This document shows, piece after piece, positions 48,726-58,541 of a stretch of DNA of 64,000 nt. Within the stretch, counting starts at the first letter, position 1, and every line of letters begins with the position of its first letter. The position numbers and the translations under genes were made by a program. Under the pieces are notes generated by a model, which saw only the letters and a program-made list of their open reading frames with translations, was not told where the DNA came from and did no database searches. The stretch is from Kaistella haifensis DSM 19056 (GTDB lineage Bacteria > Bacteroidota > Bacteroidia > Flavobacteriales > Weeksellaceae), in the NCBI RefSeq assembly GCF_000735695.2, contig NZ_JASZ02000001.1:124001-188000 (forward strand), given 5' to 3'.

Positions 48726-49016
48726 TTAATTCGTTGCAAAAATATCAATTACTTCACCTTCTACAAGGGAAACAACTGCTTTCTTCAATTTGTTGGTTTT
48801 CCCAACCTGTAATCCTTTTTTGGTGTGTTTCGCTGAAACTTTAGGAGCGTAAATCATTGTTCTTACGTCTGCTACTTTTACACCATAAGCATCTTCTACT
48901 GCTTTTTTGATCTGGATTTTATTCGCTTTTGTATTCACAAAAAAAGAATAAGCTCCTCTCAAATCGGTAAGATAGTTTGCTTTTTCTGAAATGATTGGTT
49001 TAATAATAATAGACAT
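48726..49016 (-). CDS. rplW: 50S ribosomal protein L23 (uL23)
   Basis: 96 aa. IIKPIISEKANYLTDLRGAY and KIQIKKAVEDAYGVKVADVR. Docking site for trigger factor and SRP at the tunnel exit. 3 bp after rplD. Confidence 0.97.
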   Translation of the reverse strand: MSIIIKPIISEKANYLTDLRGAYSFFVNTKANKIQIKKAVEDAYGVKVADVRTMIYAPKVSAKHTKKGLQVGKTNKLKKAVVSLVEGEVIDIFATN

Positions 49017-49019
49017 GAT

Positions 49020-49649
49020 TTATTTTCTTAAGTTTTCCTGAAATTTTTCGATAGCACCTTCTAAAAATACAATCTCGCCAGCGTGTACCAAATCGTAAGA
49101 ACTGATCTCGTTATAAGTCAATACTGTAGTTTTAGGTAAATTTCTTGATGACAGATATACATTTTTGTTAGCTTCCGGTAAAATGTAAAGAGATTTTTTA
49201 CCTTCAAATCCTAATGCGTTGTTCAGTGTGATAAATTCTTTAGTTTTCGGAGCTTCAAAGTTGAAAGCTTCTAAAACTTTAATAGAATTGTCTCTCATCT
49301 TCTGAGAAAGCACAGATTTTTTCGCTAATCTTTTCAAAGCTTTGTTCAATTTGAATCTGTAGTCTCTTGGCTTTGGACCGAAAACTCTACCTCCACCTCT
49401 GAATGTAGGAGATTTGATATCCCCGTATCTTGCAGATCCAGATCCTTTCTGCTTTTTAAGCTTTTTCGTAGAAGCTGTAATTTCGCTTCTTTCTTTTGAT
49501 TTATGTGTCCCTTGTCTTTGTGCAGCAAGGTATTGTTTCACTTCTAAGTAAACCGCGTGCTGATTTGGCTCAATTCCGAAGATTGCCTCGTCTAACTGAA
49601 CTGTTCTTCCGGTTTCTTTTCCTGATGTATTGAATACTACTAGTTCCAT
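49020..49649 (-). CDS. rplD: 50S ribosomal protein L4 (uL4)
   Basis: 209 aa. [20 protein letters not shown], then the tunnel loop [20 protein letters not shown] and [13 protein letters not shown]. In proteobacteria L4 represses the S10 operon; no such leader is apparent here. Overlaps the end of rplC by 10 bp. Confidence 0.97.
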   Translation of the reverse strand: MELVVFNTSGKETGRTVQLDEAIFGIEPNQHAVYLEVKQYLAAQRQGTHKSKERSEITASTKKLKKQKGSGSARYGDIKSPTFRGGGRVFGPKPRDYRFKLNKALKRLAKKSVLSQKMRDNSIKVLEAFNFEAPKTKEFITLNNALGFEGKKSLYILPEANKNVYLSSRNLPKTTVLTYNEISSYDLVHAGEIVFLEGAIEKFQENLRK

Positions 49650-50266
49650 TTTCTGATAATTACATAAGAATTTTTTGCTCCCGGAACAGCACCTTTTACT
49701 ACTAAAAGATTTTGTTCTTCATCTACTCTTAACACTTGAAGGTTTTGTACGGTAACTTGCTTACCTCCCATTCTACCTGCCATACGCATTCCTTTGAATA
49801 CTCTGGACGGGTCGGATCCTGCACCGATGGAACCTGGAGCTCTTAATCTGTTGTGCTGTCCGTGAGTCGCTTGCATTACCCCACCGAAGTTGTGTCTTTT
49901 AACAACCCCTTGGAAACCTTTACCTTTTGAAGTTCCTGTAACGTCAACAAATTCGCCTTCTGCGAACAAATCAACTTTCACTTCATCTCCAACGCTTAAT
50001 TTGTCCACGAATTCATGATAGAATTCTACCAATTTAGCTTTTGGAGCAGAACCAGCCTTCTTGAAATGGCCGGCTAACGCTTTACCAACGTTCTTTTCAC
50101 TCTTGTCATCGAAACCAAGTTGAGCAGCTTTGTACCCATCTTTTTCTACGGTTCTGACCTGTAAAACCGAGCAAGGACCAGCTTGAATAACTGTACATGG
50201 CATGTTTTTGCCATTTTCGTCAAACAAGGAAGTCATCCCGATTTTTTTACCAATAATACCTGACAT
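49640..50266 (-). CDS. rplC: 50S ribosomal protein L3 (uL3)
   Basis: 208 aa. [59 protein letters not shown] and the loop [12 protein letters not shown]. First gene of the S10-spc-alpha run here: rpsJ, usually just upstream, lies 5.3 kb away with the str genes. Driven by the perfect promoter at 50361-50391. Confidence 0.98.
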   Translation of the reverse strand: MSGIIGKKIGMTSLFDENGKNMPCTVIQAGPCSVLQVRTVEKDGYKAAQLGFDDKSEKNVGKALAGHFKKAGSAPKAKLVEFYHEFVDKLSVGDEVKVDLFAEGEFVDVTGTSKGKGFQGVVKRHNFGGVMQATHGQHNRLRAPGSIGAGSDPSRVFKGMRMAGRMGGKQVTVQNLQVLRVDEEQNLLVVKGAVPGAKNSYVIIRKWN

Positions 50267-50360
50267 TATTTATATATTATATTAAGTTCACGTTTGCCAA
50301 TCGAGGTTTTAGTGATTTCTACTTCTGAAATAGGCATACTTCTTCCCTAAATTGAGTGTG

Positions 50361-50391
50361 CAAATGTATGAAGTTTTTTTGAATTGACAAA
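50361..50391 (-). promoter_or_regulatory. Perfect Bacteroidota promoter of the rplC-rplQ operon
   Basis: On the minus strand TTTG (50388-50391), a 19-nt spacer and TACATTTG (50361-50368): an exact match to TTTG-N19-TANNTTTG. The leader to the rplC ATG is about 90 nt. Confidence 0.88.
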
Positions 50392-50549
50392 CAGTGAGTT
50401 AAAAAAATATTCAAAAAAACCTACAATTCATCCAACTGTTGATTAATACATCATTGGAAATAAAAAAGATAAATCATCTGGAAAGAAAAACATAAGGAAG
50501 TAAACATTTTAGGAACAACGCACTAAATATCATGAAATAAACAATCCCA

Positions 50550-51020
50550 TTAATCTTCAGATGCGCCGTTCAAATCTCTGCCTCTTTTTTTGAATTCATG
50601 GTTATTTTTGGCAGCATCGATAGAATGAGACTGATGCAAATCATTATCGCTTTCCGCCAAGTCGGATAATTCCTCGTAAAACTTATGCAAGTTATCTAGC
50701 TCCTTTTCCGTCAAATCCTCAATATCCACAATCCTATTGCTGGCCTTTCCACTGGCGGCAATCAATTCATTTAATTTAATTTGGATCGCTTTGGAATCTT
50801 TGTTTTGCGCCTTTTGAATTAAAAAAACCATCAAAAAAGTAATAATTGTTGTTCCGGTGTTGATGACGAGTTGCCAGATTTCTGAAAAGTTGAAAAACGG
50901 GCCCGAAATTGCCCAAATAACAACAATTAAAGCTGCGCCAATAAAAGCCGGCGAACTTCCGGTAAATGCTGTTGCTTTGTTCGCAAAGCTTTCGAAGAGA
51001 GATTGATTTGGTTTAGCCAT
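50550..51020 (-). CDS. Low-affinity iron permease family protein (small)
   Basis: 156 aa. Two transmembrane helices (about 20-42 and 50-70), then a soluble helical part. Segments ATAFTGSSPAFIGAALIVV, NTGTTIITFLMVFLIQKAQN and AIQIKLNELIAAS match PF04120, named after a fungal low-affinity iron permease; iron transport by the small bacterial members is not proven. The ATG follows the stop of the shifted DUF1294 frame directly (TAAATG). Fits the neighbouring iron genes. The 50267-50549 gap after it contains only the rplC promoter and AT-rich DNA. Confidence 0.83.
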   Translation of the reverse strand: MAKPNQSLFESFANKATAFTGSSPAFIGAALIVVIWAISGPFFNFSEIWQLVINTGTTIITFLMVFLIQKAQNKDSKAIQIKLNELIAASGKASNRIVDIEDLTEKELDNLHKFYEELSDLAESDNDLHQSHSIDAAKNNHEFKKRGRDLNGASED

Positions 51021-51298
51021 TTAAATTTGTGATTTTCTGATGAATAAAATTATTAAAATTATCTGAACTGCAGCTACAAGAAAAAACGTAAGAAGAAAAC
51101 TCCGTTTGGAAGTCTTATGGCGAAAAAGTAACACGTTAAAATAGAGCCTATTGATCCTCCCAAAAACGTTACTACTAACAGGGTGTTTTCTGGAATTCTC
51201 ATTCTACTATTTTTTGCCTGAAATTTGTCAGTTGCAAAAATGAGAAAACTCATAATGGTAAGAGATAGTAAATAAATTTCAGGAAAATTCATCCTCAA
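51021..51298 (-). pseudogene. DUF1294 family membrane protein, one-base frameshift
   Basis: The frame from ATG 51298 begins like DUF1294 (FLIFATDKFQAKNSRMRIPE, TFLGGSIGSIL) but then reads nonsense and stops at 51074. Switching by one base at about 51135-51137 gives VLLFRHKTSKRSFLLTFFLV and a final membrane helix ending at TAA 51023-51021, directly before the next ATG. FRHKTSK is the hallmark C-terminal motif of DUF1294. The joined protein is 92 aa, normal for the family. A one-base loss in a short A or T run explains it. Either a real mutation or an error in the sequence. Confidence 0.85.
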
Positions 51299-51308
51299 AA
51301 ATAAAACT

Positions 51309-52514
51309 TTAAACCTTTGTTTTCACCAACCGATGATAATAAATGACAAAACCTGTAACCGGAAGCAGACAGCCGATAAGTGTAATAATAAAATAGAAAA
51401 TAATACTCGGAAGCCCCATAATTTCTCCCGTGTGTAAAGGTTTTGAAAGCGAAGTGAATTGCTTATTCAATGGTTTTTCAGAAAAAATATCTTTGGTTTT
51501 CAGTTCGCCTTTTTTATCAAAAGTTAGTTCATTGGGAAGAAGAGCGCCAAGAAAATTATCAGTATCAATTTTTGTGACAGTGTATCTTGGATTTTCGGAA
51601 TTTGGATAATTAATTGAAATAATTCCTGGTTTTGGAAAAAACTTTTCCGTTGTAGAAATTAGCTCGTTTATAGACACTTGCTTTTCTTGATCAATTTCTG
51701 ATTTTTCCTTCTGTCGATCGAGCATATCATTCATTAAAGAAGCAAAAGCATCATCACTCTCTTTGTTTTGTTCAGAATTAATTTGACTTAAAGATTCTCC
51801 GCCAAGCGAAACAATCAATGCATTTTTCACCCAAGGATAAGTGATGTAAAGACCTGTAATAGAAATAAACGCTAAAAAAATCATGGTGTAAAACCCAAAA
51901 ACATTGTGCACATCATAGTTCAGGCGTTTAAATTTAGCATTGAGTTTGATGGTTAAATTTTGCTTTAAATATTTCAACTTTTTAGGAAGCCAAAGAATAA
52001 AACCGGAAAACATTAAATATAAAAACATCAAAACGCCAACACCTAAAATTTGTCGCCCAACTTCTCCCATTAAAAGCGTTTTGTGGATATCCAGAACGAT
52101 TTCAAAAAAACGATCTAAAGACTGGTCGGAAACTCCCAATTCTTTTTTTTGGTAAGGATCATAAAAAGATGTTTTTAAATCACCCGATTGATTGGTGTAA
52201 CTGATTACCCAGCTTCGGTTTGATTTATCCGGAAGCAGAATTGCAGTGATTTTCTTTTTCTCTGATTCTAATTTTTTAATTAATTCATCCGGAAGTTGTT
52301 TTGTATTTTCAATCTTTTCAACAAAAACCAAATCACGATTATAAAGTTCTGTAATTTGTGTTTTGAAAGCATACAAACATCCCGTTAAACATAATGTAAA
52401 CACAACCAAAGAAGACAAAAGCCCGAACCAGAGGTGCGTTAAATACATGAAGTATTTAAGAAAAGATTCATTTTTTCTTTTTTTCCGGAACAAACTTTTA
52501 AATATTTTTTTCAT
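51309..52514 (-). CDS. PepSY-associated membrane protein (putative siderophore-related reductase)
   Basis: 401 aa with four or more transmembrane helices: one near 25-48 (LWFGLLSSLVVFTLCLTGCL), a large periplasmic loop with PepSY-like features, helices near 160-182, 205-235 and 375-395. Conserved His residues in helices (YLTHLWFG, DIHKTLLMGE, YDVHNVFGFY, SKPLHTGEIMG) could bind heme. The family (PepSY_TM) is often found next to siderophore receptors and thought to reduce ferric siderophores. Upstream of the DUF1294 gene by 10 bp, downstream of the Spy-like lipoprotein; very likely part of the same iron-regulated operon. Confidence 0.85.
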   Translation of the reverse strand: MKKIFKSLFRKKRKNESFLKYFMYLTHLWFGLLSSLVVFTLCLTGCLYAFKTQITELYNRDLVFVEKIENTKQLPDELIKKLESEKKKITAILLPDKSNRSWVISYTNQSGDLKTSFYDPYQKKELGVSDQSLDRFFEIVLDIHKTLLMGEVGRQILGVGVLMFLYLMFSGFILWLPKKLKYLKQNLTIKLNAKFKRLNYDVHNVFGFYTMIFLAFISITGLYITYPWVKNALIVSLGGESLSQINSEQNKESDDAFASLMNDMLDRQKEKSEIDQEKQVSINELISTTEKFFPKPGIISINYPNSENPRYTVTKIDTDNFLGALLPNELTFDKKGELKTKDIFSEKPLNKQFTSLSKPLHTGEIMGLPSIIFYFIITLIGCLLPVTGFVIYYHRLVKTKV

Positions 52515-52600
52515 TGTTTTTAGAATTGACGGAGCCGAGGTTACGCATAATAACCCCAGCCCCTAAAGAATAATCTAACTATATGATATGAATTCTTATT

Positions 52601-53221
52601 TTATTCTCTTCCTTTAAATTGGATTTCTTTAACCGTTTCTTCAAATTTTTGATATTTTTCCGCAGGAAGTGCAGACTGTATTGCTGCTTTTCTTTGGGTA
52701 TCAAATTTTTGCCAATATTCCTCAGCCAATTCATTGTTTCCGTGATAAACATCGTGTGCATCAGAAAATGCTTTTTCAAAAGCGTCGTTGGCAGCATTTA
52801 CCACTTGAAATTCTTCGTTGGTTAGTTCCGCGTTGGTTTTAATCTTTGATAAAAGTTCGTCGTTGTAACGAGGTCTTTTTCTCGAATTTTTATCTACAAA
52901 ATCGTTGAATTTCACCATTTCCACAGGAGTTAAAACAGTTGCCATTTCAACAGCTTGCTGTTCACGTACCTTTTCTTGTTTTGATAACAAAGCGATACGA
53001 TCCATTTGTCTTCCATTCGCAGTTGCAGCATTGTAATTTTCTTCCTGAATTTTGGAATATTTTGCGGTGATTTCGTCAAACTTTTTAGACTTTTCGTCGG
53101 AAAGTTTCAGTTCATTTTTTACTTCGGTGAAGTCGAACGATTTTCCTTTTCCTTCTTTTTTACAAGCGATAATGGCTAAACTGGCGATAAATGAAATTAA
53201 AATTGTTTTAAAAATATTCAT
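52601..53221 (-). CDS. Helical periplasmic lipoprotein, Spy/LTxxQ-like
   Basis: 206 aa, lipobox AIIAC (Cys about 20), then a highly charged all-helical protein. Two internal repeats resemble LTxxQ units of Spy/CpxP-type periplasmic chaperones (LKLSDEKSKKFDEITAKYSK and LTPVEMVKFNDFV, with LTNEEFQVVNAANDAF in between). It lies 12 bp after the TonB receptor, so is probably co-regulated with it. Exact role unknown; metal-stress or chaperone function is an inference. Confidence 0.72.
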   Translation of the reverse strand: MNIFKTILISFIASLAIIACKKEGKGKSFDFTEVKNELKLSDEKSKKFDEITAKYSKIQEENYNAATANGRQMDRIALLSKQEKVREQQAVEMATVLTPVEMVKFNDFVDKNSRKRPRYNDELLSKIKTNAELTNEEFQVVNAANDAFEKAFSDAHDVYHGNNELAEEYWQKFDTQRKAAIQSALPAEKYQKFEETVKEIQFKGRE

Positions 53222-53232
53222 GATGGTAAAAT

Positions 53233-55410
53233 TTAGAATTTGTAATTAAGTTGAACACCAAAGTTTTTTGGATTGATTCGGTTTATATATCCGCCTCTGA
53301 AATAAGAGTTGTAGCCTTCTGCATCGAAGATGTTATTCAAGAAAACTCTTAAACCCACTTGTTTGTAAACATATCCAACTTGTGCATCAACAGTTGTGTA
53401 TGCTTTCATATCGAATGGTTTTACACCAGGAATTGTATTATGAATGATTGTTCTTTGGGTATATTCATTCACTGGTCTTTCGCCAACATAATAAACTCCC
53501 GCTCCTAAATCTAACCCATTTAAAGCACCTTCTTTAAAGGCATAATTCAACCAAGCATTTGCCGTGTGATTCGGCGCGTTCATCGGTTCAGAACCATTGA
53601 CATAAGCAGGACTGTCTTTATATTGTGCATCGAGATATGCATAACCAGCCATAACCTGAAGGTTTCTGTTGATTCTACCAATGACCTCGGCTTCAATTCC
53701 TTTTCTTTCAAGATTTCCAGCTAAATCGTAGTAACCGGTTGCTGCACCAGATTCGTTTAACACACTGAATGAAAGGTTGTCATTATTAATATAAAACAAT
53801 GTAAGATTAAATCTTAATTTTTCTTCTAACCAATCAGATTTAACACCAGCTTCCCATTGCGTTGTTTTTCCAGGACCTACAACATCGCCATTTTGCATCG
53901 GGTTATTGGCTTCTCGTAAAGAGGTAGTTGTCGTATAAGAACCGAAAAGATTAACATTTTCAACTGGTGAAATTAAAACTCCGACAGAAGGATTCACCGC
54001 AGAAACATCTTCTTGTTCTTCAGGAGCACCATTAAGCTTGCTGTATCTCAAACCTAAGTTTAATTTTAAATATTTATTGAAAGTCACAACATCTTGCGCC
54101 ATCAAACCAATTGTTGGTGTTAAAGTTTTAATGTTTCGTTTATCTCCTAAATAAAATTCAAAACCTTGTGGAAGTTCATTAGGAATATCTTGTAAAACAT
54201 TGATCACATCAGAATAATGTGCATATCCTCCAGCTTGGTTATAATAAGTATAAGAATTAATATCCGATTGGTTAAAATCAAAACCAACTTGGAAAGTATG
54301 ATTAATTAACCCTGTTTTTACATCTTGTCCGATAAAATCAAATTGGAAAACTTGGCTTTTATCGTCACGACCATATTTTTGTAAACTTCTTGTTCTTTCT
54401 GCATAGCCAGTTTGAGCATTTCCTCTGCCCAAGAAAGAAGCTTCTGTATCAACTTCGTAAGACGAATTAAAATAGGCAGCTCTTAGTTTTAGTTTATCCG
54501 TTAATTTACGATCAATCATTGTTGAAAAACTAAATGTTTGAAGTGCATTATTTTCGGAAGTGAACCCCAAAAATTTATCTTTCGGCATATCGTAGATTGC
54601 ATAAGTATCATCAGTTCCGAAATTCACTGTACCAAGACTTGGTGTTGTATCGTCCTTCATATAATCCATCTGAACAATGATATTGGTTTTATCATCTGGT
54701 TTAAAACCAAAAGATGGGTTGATATAAATTCTTTCTGTACTAACATGTTTTGTAAAAGAGTTGTTGTTTTGGTAGGCAACATTTAAACGAGCGGAAACTC
54801 TTCCCTTTTTATCAAGAACTCTTTCCAAATCCAAAGTTGGACGATAGAAATCCCAACTTCCAAAACGAAATCCTACATTACCACTATTAATATATAGGGG
54901 AGTTTTTGTAACTACATTAATAACACCTCCCGCAGAACCAAGTCCGTTACCGATACCTTGTGTAATAGCAGCTGAACCTTTGATTACTTGGATGCTTTCC
55001 ACGCCTTGCATGTCAGTTAACATTGCTGCAGTACGGAAATCGCCATCCATCATTACTCCGTTTTTAAGAACAGGAACACCTCTATAACCTCTAATGGACA
55101 TACTTTCTCTAGTTCCACCATAATTTGCGAATTGAGTAACACCTGGTACATTTTTCGCAACATCAGTTACTGTTAACCCACCTAAATCTTCAATAACCTT
55201 GCTAGAAATTACAGAAATACTTTGAATTTGATCTCTCGGTTTCAAAGGCATTCTTGTGATAATCTCCAAACCTTTTGGCTGTTTTTTGGGAATACCAAAA
55301 AGTTGAACTTCTTCGATATTCTCTACTGATTTTAAAGTGTCATTTTCCACTTGAGCATTGGCAAGCACTGCTCCCAAAACAAAAGATGCTAGTGTTATTG
55401 TTCGTTTCAT
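53233..55410 (-). CDS. TonB-dependent siderophore receptor
   Basis: 725 aa outer-membrane receptor. Signal peptide MKRTITLASFVLGAVLANAQ, plug domain (about 50-165; IQSISVISSKVIEDLGG, SIRGYRGVPVLKNGVMMDGD, ending GSAGGVINVVTKTP), then a 22-strand barrel ending in the aromatic FGVQLNYKF. The plug pattern is that of ferric-siderophore (FhuA/FpvA-like) receptors, not SusC. No N-terminal carboxypeptidase-like domain. First gene of the iron block, with a palindrome and -7 element in its promoter. Ligand unknown. Confidence 0.93.
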   Translation of the reverse strand: MKRTITLASFVLGAVLANAQVENDTLKSVENIEEVQLFGIPKKQPKGLEIITRMPLKPRDQIQSISVISSKVIEDLGGLTVTDVAKNVPGVTQFANYGGTRESMSIRGYRGVPVLKNGVMMDGDFRTAAMLTDMQGVESIQVIKGSAAITQGIGNGLGSAGGVINVVTKTPLYINSGNVGFRFGSWDFYRPTLDLERVLDKKGRVSARLNVAYQNNNSFTKHVSTERIYINPSFGFKPDDKTNIIVQMDYMKDDTTPSLGTVNFGTDDTYAIYDMPKDKFLGFTSENNALQTFSFSTMIDRKLTDKLKLRAAYFNSSYEVDTEASFLGRGNAQTGYAERTRSLQKYGRDDKSQVFQFDFIGQDVKTGLINHTFQVGFDFNQSDINSYTYYNQAGGYAHYSDVINVLQDIPNELPQGFEFYLGDKRNIKTLTPTIGLMAQDVVTFNKYLKLNLGLRYSKLNGAPEEQEDVSAVNPSVGVLISPVENVNLFGSYTTTTSLREANNPMQNGDVVGPGKTTQWEAGVKSDWLEEKLRFNLTLFYINNDNLSFSVLNESGAATGYYDLAGNLERKGIEAEVIGRINRNLQVMAGYAYLDAQYKDSPAYVNGSEPMNAPNHTANAWLNYAFKEGALNGLDLGAGVYYVGERPVNEYTQRTIIHNTIPGVKPFDMKAYTTVDAQVGYVYKQVGLRVFLNNIFDAEGYNSYFRGGYINRINPKNFGVQLNYKF

Positions 55411-55431
55411 TAGTTAATTTTTATTTAAATG

Positions 55432-55463
55432 CAAATTTATTATTTTTATTTATTCTAAATAAA
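55432..55463 (-). promoter_or_regulatory. Promoter with Fur-like palindrome upstream of the TonB receptor
   Basis: On the minus strand TAAATTTG at 55432-55439 is a -7 element. Just upstream, 55445-55463 is an exact inverted repeat: TTTATTTA - TTC - TAAATAAA (plus strand). It covers the -33 region, where a TTTG is missing, so it is placed to block or replace polymerase contacts. An AT-rich 8-3-8 palindrome at a siderophore receptor gene suggests Fur control. Confidence 0.55.
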
Positions 55464-55506
55464 TTTTAAACATGATAAATATCACTTTTTGTAACGACAG
55501 ATAAGA

Positions 55507-55540
55507 TAAAAAAATCCGCCCTCTTTCGAGAACGGATTTG
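55507..55540 (-). terminator. Terminator of the rpsL-rpsG-fusA-rpsJ operon
   Basis: AAATCCGCCCTC (55512-55523) pairs with GAGAACGGATTT (55528-55539); on the minus strand two G-T wobbles, loop GAAA, then a T tract. It ends transcription right after rpsJ, before the iron block. Confidence 0.87.
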
Positions 55541-55561
55541 TTATCATAGCAAAGTGCTGTT

Positions 55562-55583
55562 GACACGCAATAAATCGCGTCTC
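55562..55583. repeat. Imperfect GAGACGCG-type palindrome (REP-like remnant)
   Basis: GACACGC (55562-55568) and GCGTCTC (55577-55583) are complementary except for one base, with an AT-rich centre. The sequence CGCGTCTCTACA on the right resembles a palindromic repeat scattered through Bacteroidota genomes (recollection). It lies between rpsJ and its terminator. Confidence 0.5.
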
Positions 55584-55590
55584 TACAAAA

Positions 55591-55896
55591 TCACACTTTA
55601 ATTTCTACGTCAACTCCTGAAGGAAGCTCTAATTTCATTAGGGCATCTACAGTTTTAGAAGAAGAAGAATAGATGTCCATCAATCTCTTGTGAGCTGAAA
55701 GCTGGAACTGCTCTCTTGCCTTCTTGTTTACGTGCGGAGATCTCAACACGGTGAAGATTCTCTTGTTGGTTGGCAATGGAATTGGTCCGTTTACAACAGC
55801 ACCAGTCGCTTTTACCGTTCTCACGATTTTCTCAGCAGATTTGTCTACCAAATTGTAATCGTAAGATTTTAGTTTTATTCTGATTCTTTGTGACAT
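55591..55896 (-). CDS. rpsJ: 30S ribosomal protein S10 (uS10, NusE)
   Basis: 101 aa. [20 protein letters not shown] and [19 protein letters not shown], with the antitermination-facing loop retained. Also acts with NusB. Last gene of the str operon here (19 bp after fusA), and detached from rplC. Confidence 0.98.
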   Translation of the reverse strand: MSQRIRIKLKSYDYNLVDKSAEKIVRTVKATGAVVNGPIPLPTNKRIFTVLRSPHVNKKAREQFQLSAHKRLMDIYSSSSKTVDALMKLELPSGVDVEIKV

Positions 55897-55915
55897 TTTA
55901 ATCTAAATTTTAATA

Positions 55916-58033
55916 TTAACCTCTTGCTTTAGCGATTACGTCTTCGGCAACGTTTGTAGGTGCTGCTTCGTATTTTTCGAATTCCATAGAAGAAGTTGCT
56001 CGACCAGATGAAAGGGTTCTAAGTGAGGTTACGTATCCGAACATTTCAGAAAGCGGAACGAATGCTTTGATTACTTTCGCGTTATTTCTGTCGTCCATAC
56101 CGTTTACAGTACCTCTTCTTCTGTTCAAATCTCCTACGATGTCTCCCATGTATTCTTCCGGAGTTACAACCTCCAGTTTCATAATTGGTTCCATGATAAC
56201 AGGTTTCGCTTTTTTACCAGCTTCTTTGAAGCCCATCTTAGCAGCAAGTTCGAAGGAAAGTTGGTCAGAATCCACTGGGTGGAAAGATCCGTCTTTCAAT
56301 ACTACTTTGATACCATCGATTTCGAATCCAGCAAGTGGACCGTTTTTCATTGCTTCTTTGAAACCTTTTTCTACCGCAGGAACAAATTCTTTTGGAATGT
56401 TACCCCCTTTGATTTCATTTACGAATTCAAGACCAGCTTTGTTATCATCTGCAGGACCAATTTCGAATACGATATCTGCAAATTTACCTCTACCACCAGA
56501 TTGTTTTTTGTAAACTTCTCTGTGGTTAGCAACCATGGTAAGGTTTTCTTTATATTCTACTTGAGGTTGACCTTGGTTTACTTCAACTTTGAACTCTCTT
56601 CTCATACGGTCAACAATAATGTCGAGGTGAAGCTCACCCATACCGGAAATGATTGTTTGTCCAGAAGCTTCATCAGTTTTCACTGTGAAAGTAGGATCTT
56701 CTTCTGCTAATTTAGCAAGAGCGTTACCCATTTTATCTTGGTCAGCTTTAGTTTTTGGTTCAACAGCGATACCGATTACTGGATCAGGGAAAACCATAGA
56801 TTCTAGAACGATTGGGTTCTTTTCGTCTGATAATGTATCTCCAGTTTTGATATCTTTAAAACCTACAGCAGCACCAATATCTCCAGCTTCAATAACTTCT
56901 ACTGGATTTTGCTTGTTAGCGTGCATTTGGTAGATTCTAGAAATTCTTTCTTTGTTACCAGATCTTGTGTTCAATACATAAGATCCCGCATCTAATTTCC
57001 CCGAATAAGCTCTAAAGAAAGCTAATCTTCCTACGAAAGGATCCGTAGCAATTTTAAATGCTAATGCGGAGAATGGTTCGTTTACGTCTGGTTTTCTAGT
57101 AATTTCAGCGTCTGTTCTTGGATCAATTCCTTTGATATCGTCTTTATCCATCGGAGAAGGAAGATATTTACAAACTGCGTCAAGCATGAACTGAACCCCT
57201 TTATTTTTGAATGAAGAGCCACAAGTCATCGGGATGATAGACAAATCGATGGTTGCTTTTCTTAATGCTTCGTTGATTTCTTCTTCAGAGATAGAATCTG
57301 GATCTTCGAAGAATTTCTCCATCAAAGTTTCGTCGTAATCAGCTACTGCTTCAACTAATTTTTCTCTGTAAAGCAACACATCGTCTTTCATATCTTCAGG
57401 AATTGGAACTACCTCGAAAGTAGCACCTTGTCCTGCTTCATCCCAAACGATTGCTCTGTTTTTGATAAGGTCTACAACCCCTTTGAAATCTTCTTCAGCA
57501 CCGATTGGTAAAACGATTGGAACGGCATTAGATCCTAACATGTCTTTAACTTGGTTTACCACGTTAAGGAAGTCAGCACCTTGTCTGTCCATTTTGTTTA
57601 CGAATCCCATACGAGCAACTTTATAGTTGTCCGCAAGTCTCCAGTTGGTTTCAGATTGTGGTTCAACTCCATCTACTGCAGAGAAAAGGAATACCAAACC
57701 ATCTAGTACACGAAGAGAACGGTTTACCTCTACGGTAAAGTCAACGTGTCCCGGTGTATCGATAATGTTGAAGTGATATTCTTTAGTTTCTGGTAAAGTT
57801 TTACCTTGATCTGTTGGGAAATTCCATTTACAAGTAGTTGCAGCAGAAGTAATTGTAATACCTCTTTCAGCTTCTTGCTCCATCCAGTCCATTGTTGATG
57901 CACCTTCATGAACCTCACCAATTTTGTGAGTTTTACCTGTATAGAATAAAATTCTTTCTGTTGTGGTGGTTTTTCCTGCATCAATGTGCGCAGCAATACC
58001 TATATTTCTTGTATATTTAAGATCTCTTGCCAT
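55916..58033 (-). CDS. fusA: Elongation factor G
   Basis: 705 aa translational GTPase that drives ribosome translocation. G1 [19 protein letters not shown] (about 14-32), switch regions [12 protein letters not shown] and [21 protein letters not shown], then domains II-V with [14 protein letters not shown]. The full set of five domains is present. 6 bp after rpsG. Confidence 0.98.
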   Translation of the reverse strand: MARDLKYTRNIGIAAHIDAGKTTTTERILFYTGKTHKIGEVHEGASTMDWMEQEAERGITITSAATTCKWNFPTDQGKTLPETKEYHFNIIDTPGHVDFTVEVNRSLRVLDGLVFLFSAVDGVEPQSETNWRLADNYKVARMGFVNKMDRQGADFLNVVNQVKDMLGSNAVPIVLPIGAEEDFKGVVDLIKNRAIVWDEAGQGATFEVVPIPEDMKDDVLLYREKLVEAVADYDETLMEKFFEDPDSISEEEINEALRKATIDLSIIPMTCGSSFKNKGVQFMLDAVCKYLPSPMDKDDIKGIDPRTDAEITRKPDVNEPFSALAFKIATDPFVGRLAFFRAYSGKLDAGSYVLNTRSGNKERISRIYQMHANKQNPVEVIEAGDIGAAVGFKDIKTGDTLSDEKNPIVLESMVFPDPVIGIAVEPKTKADQDKMGNALAKLAEEDPTFTVKTDEASGQTIISGMGELHLDIIVDRMRREFKVEVNQGQPQVEYKENLTMVANHREVYKKQSGGRGKFADIVFEIGPADDNKAGLEFVNEIKGGNIPKEFVPAVEKGFKEAMKNGPLAGFEIDGIKVVLKDGSFHPVDSDQLSFELAAKMGFKEAGKKAKPVIMEPIMKLEVVTPEEYMGDIVGDLNRRRGTVNGMDDRNNAKVIKAFVPLSEMFGYVTSLRTLSSGRATSSMEFEKYEAAPTNVAEDVIAKARG

Positions 58034-58039
58034 TTCAGA

Positions 58040-58516
58040 TTAGAATTTAAAGTGTGAAAATGCTTTGTTAGCTTCAGCCATTCTGTGAGTGTCTGTTTTC
58101 TTTTTGTAAGCAGCACCTTCTTCTTTTGCAGCAGCGATAACTTCAGCAGCTAATTTCTGAGCCATTGATTTATCGTTTCTTGCTTTTGAATATTTGATTA
58201 ACCATTTCATTGCCATAGAAATTTTTCTATCTGCTCTGATTGGCATTGGAATTTGGAAGTTAGCACCACCGATTCTTCTTGAACGTACTTCTACGTGAGG
58301 CATTACGTTGGTTAAAGCATCTTTCCAGATTTCCAAAGAAGTTTTTTCATTATCTCCTTTTTTGCTTTCTACGATATCTAAAGCATCATAGAAAATTTTG
58401 AATGCGATAGATTTTTTTCCATCAAGCATCAAATTGTTTACGAATCTTGTTACCAGTTGATCATTAAATTTAGGATCCGGTAACAACGGTCTTTTTTTCG
58501 CTTTTGTTTTTCTCAT
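58040..58516 (-). CDS. rpsG: 30S ribosomal protein S7 (uS7)
   Basis: 158 aa. [37 protein letters not shown], and [20 protein letters not shown] are diagnostic. Initiates assembly of the 30S head. 25 bp after rpsL. Confidence 0.98.
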   Translation of the reverse strand: MRKTKAKKRPLLPDPKFNDQLVTRFVNNLMLDGKKSIAFKIFYDALDIVESKKGDNEKTSLEIWKDALTNVMPHVEVRSRRIGGANFQIPMPIRADRKISMAMKWLIKYSKARNDKSMAQKLAAEVIAAAKEEGAAYKKKTDTHRMAEANKAFSHFKF

Positions 58517-58541
58517 TGTTTCGTTTCTTACTAATTAATGA

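Noticed and set aside
51128-51142. Programmed -1 ribosomal frameshift in the DUF1294 gene
   Set aside because: The site has no X-XXY-YYZ slippery heptamer in frame, P-site re-pairing would be poor, and no such shift is known for this family.
56067-56513. Plus-strand reading frames opposite fusA, rplB, rpoA and sdhA
   Set aside because: They are antisense shadows of strongly conserved genes and have no homology or start signals of their own.
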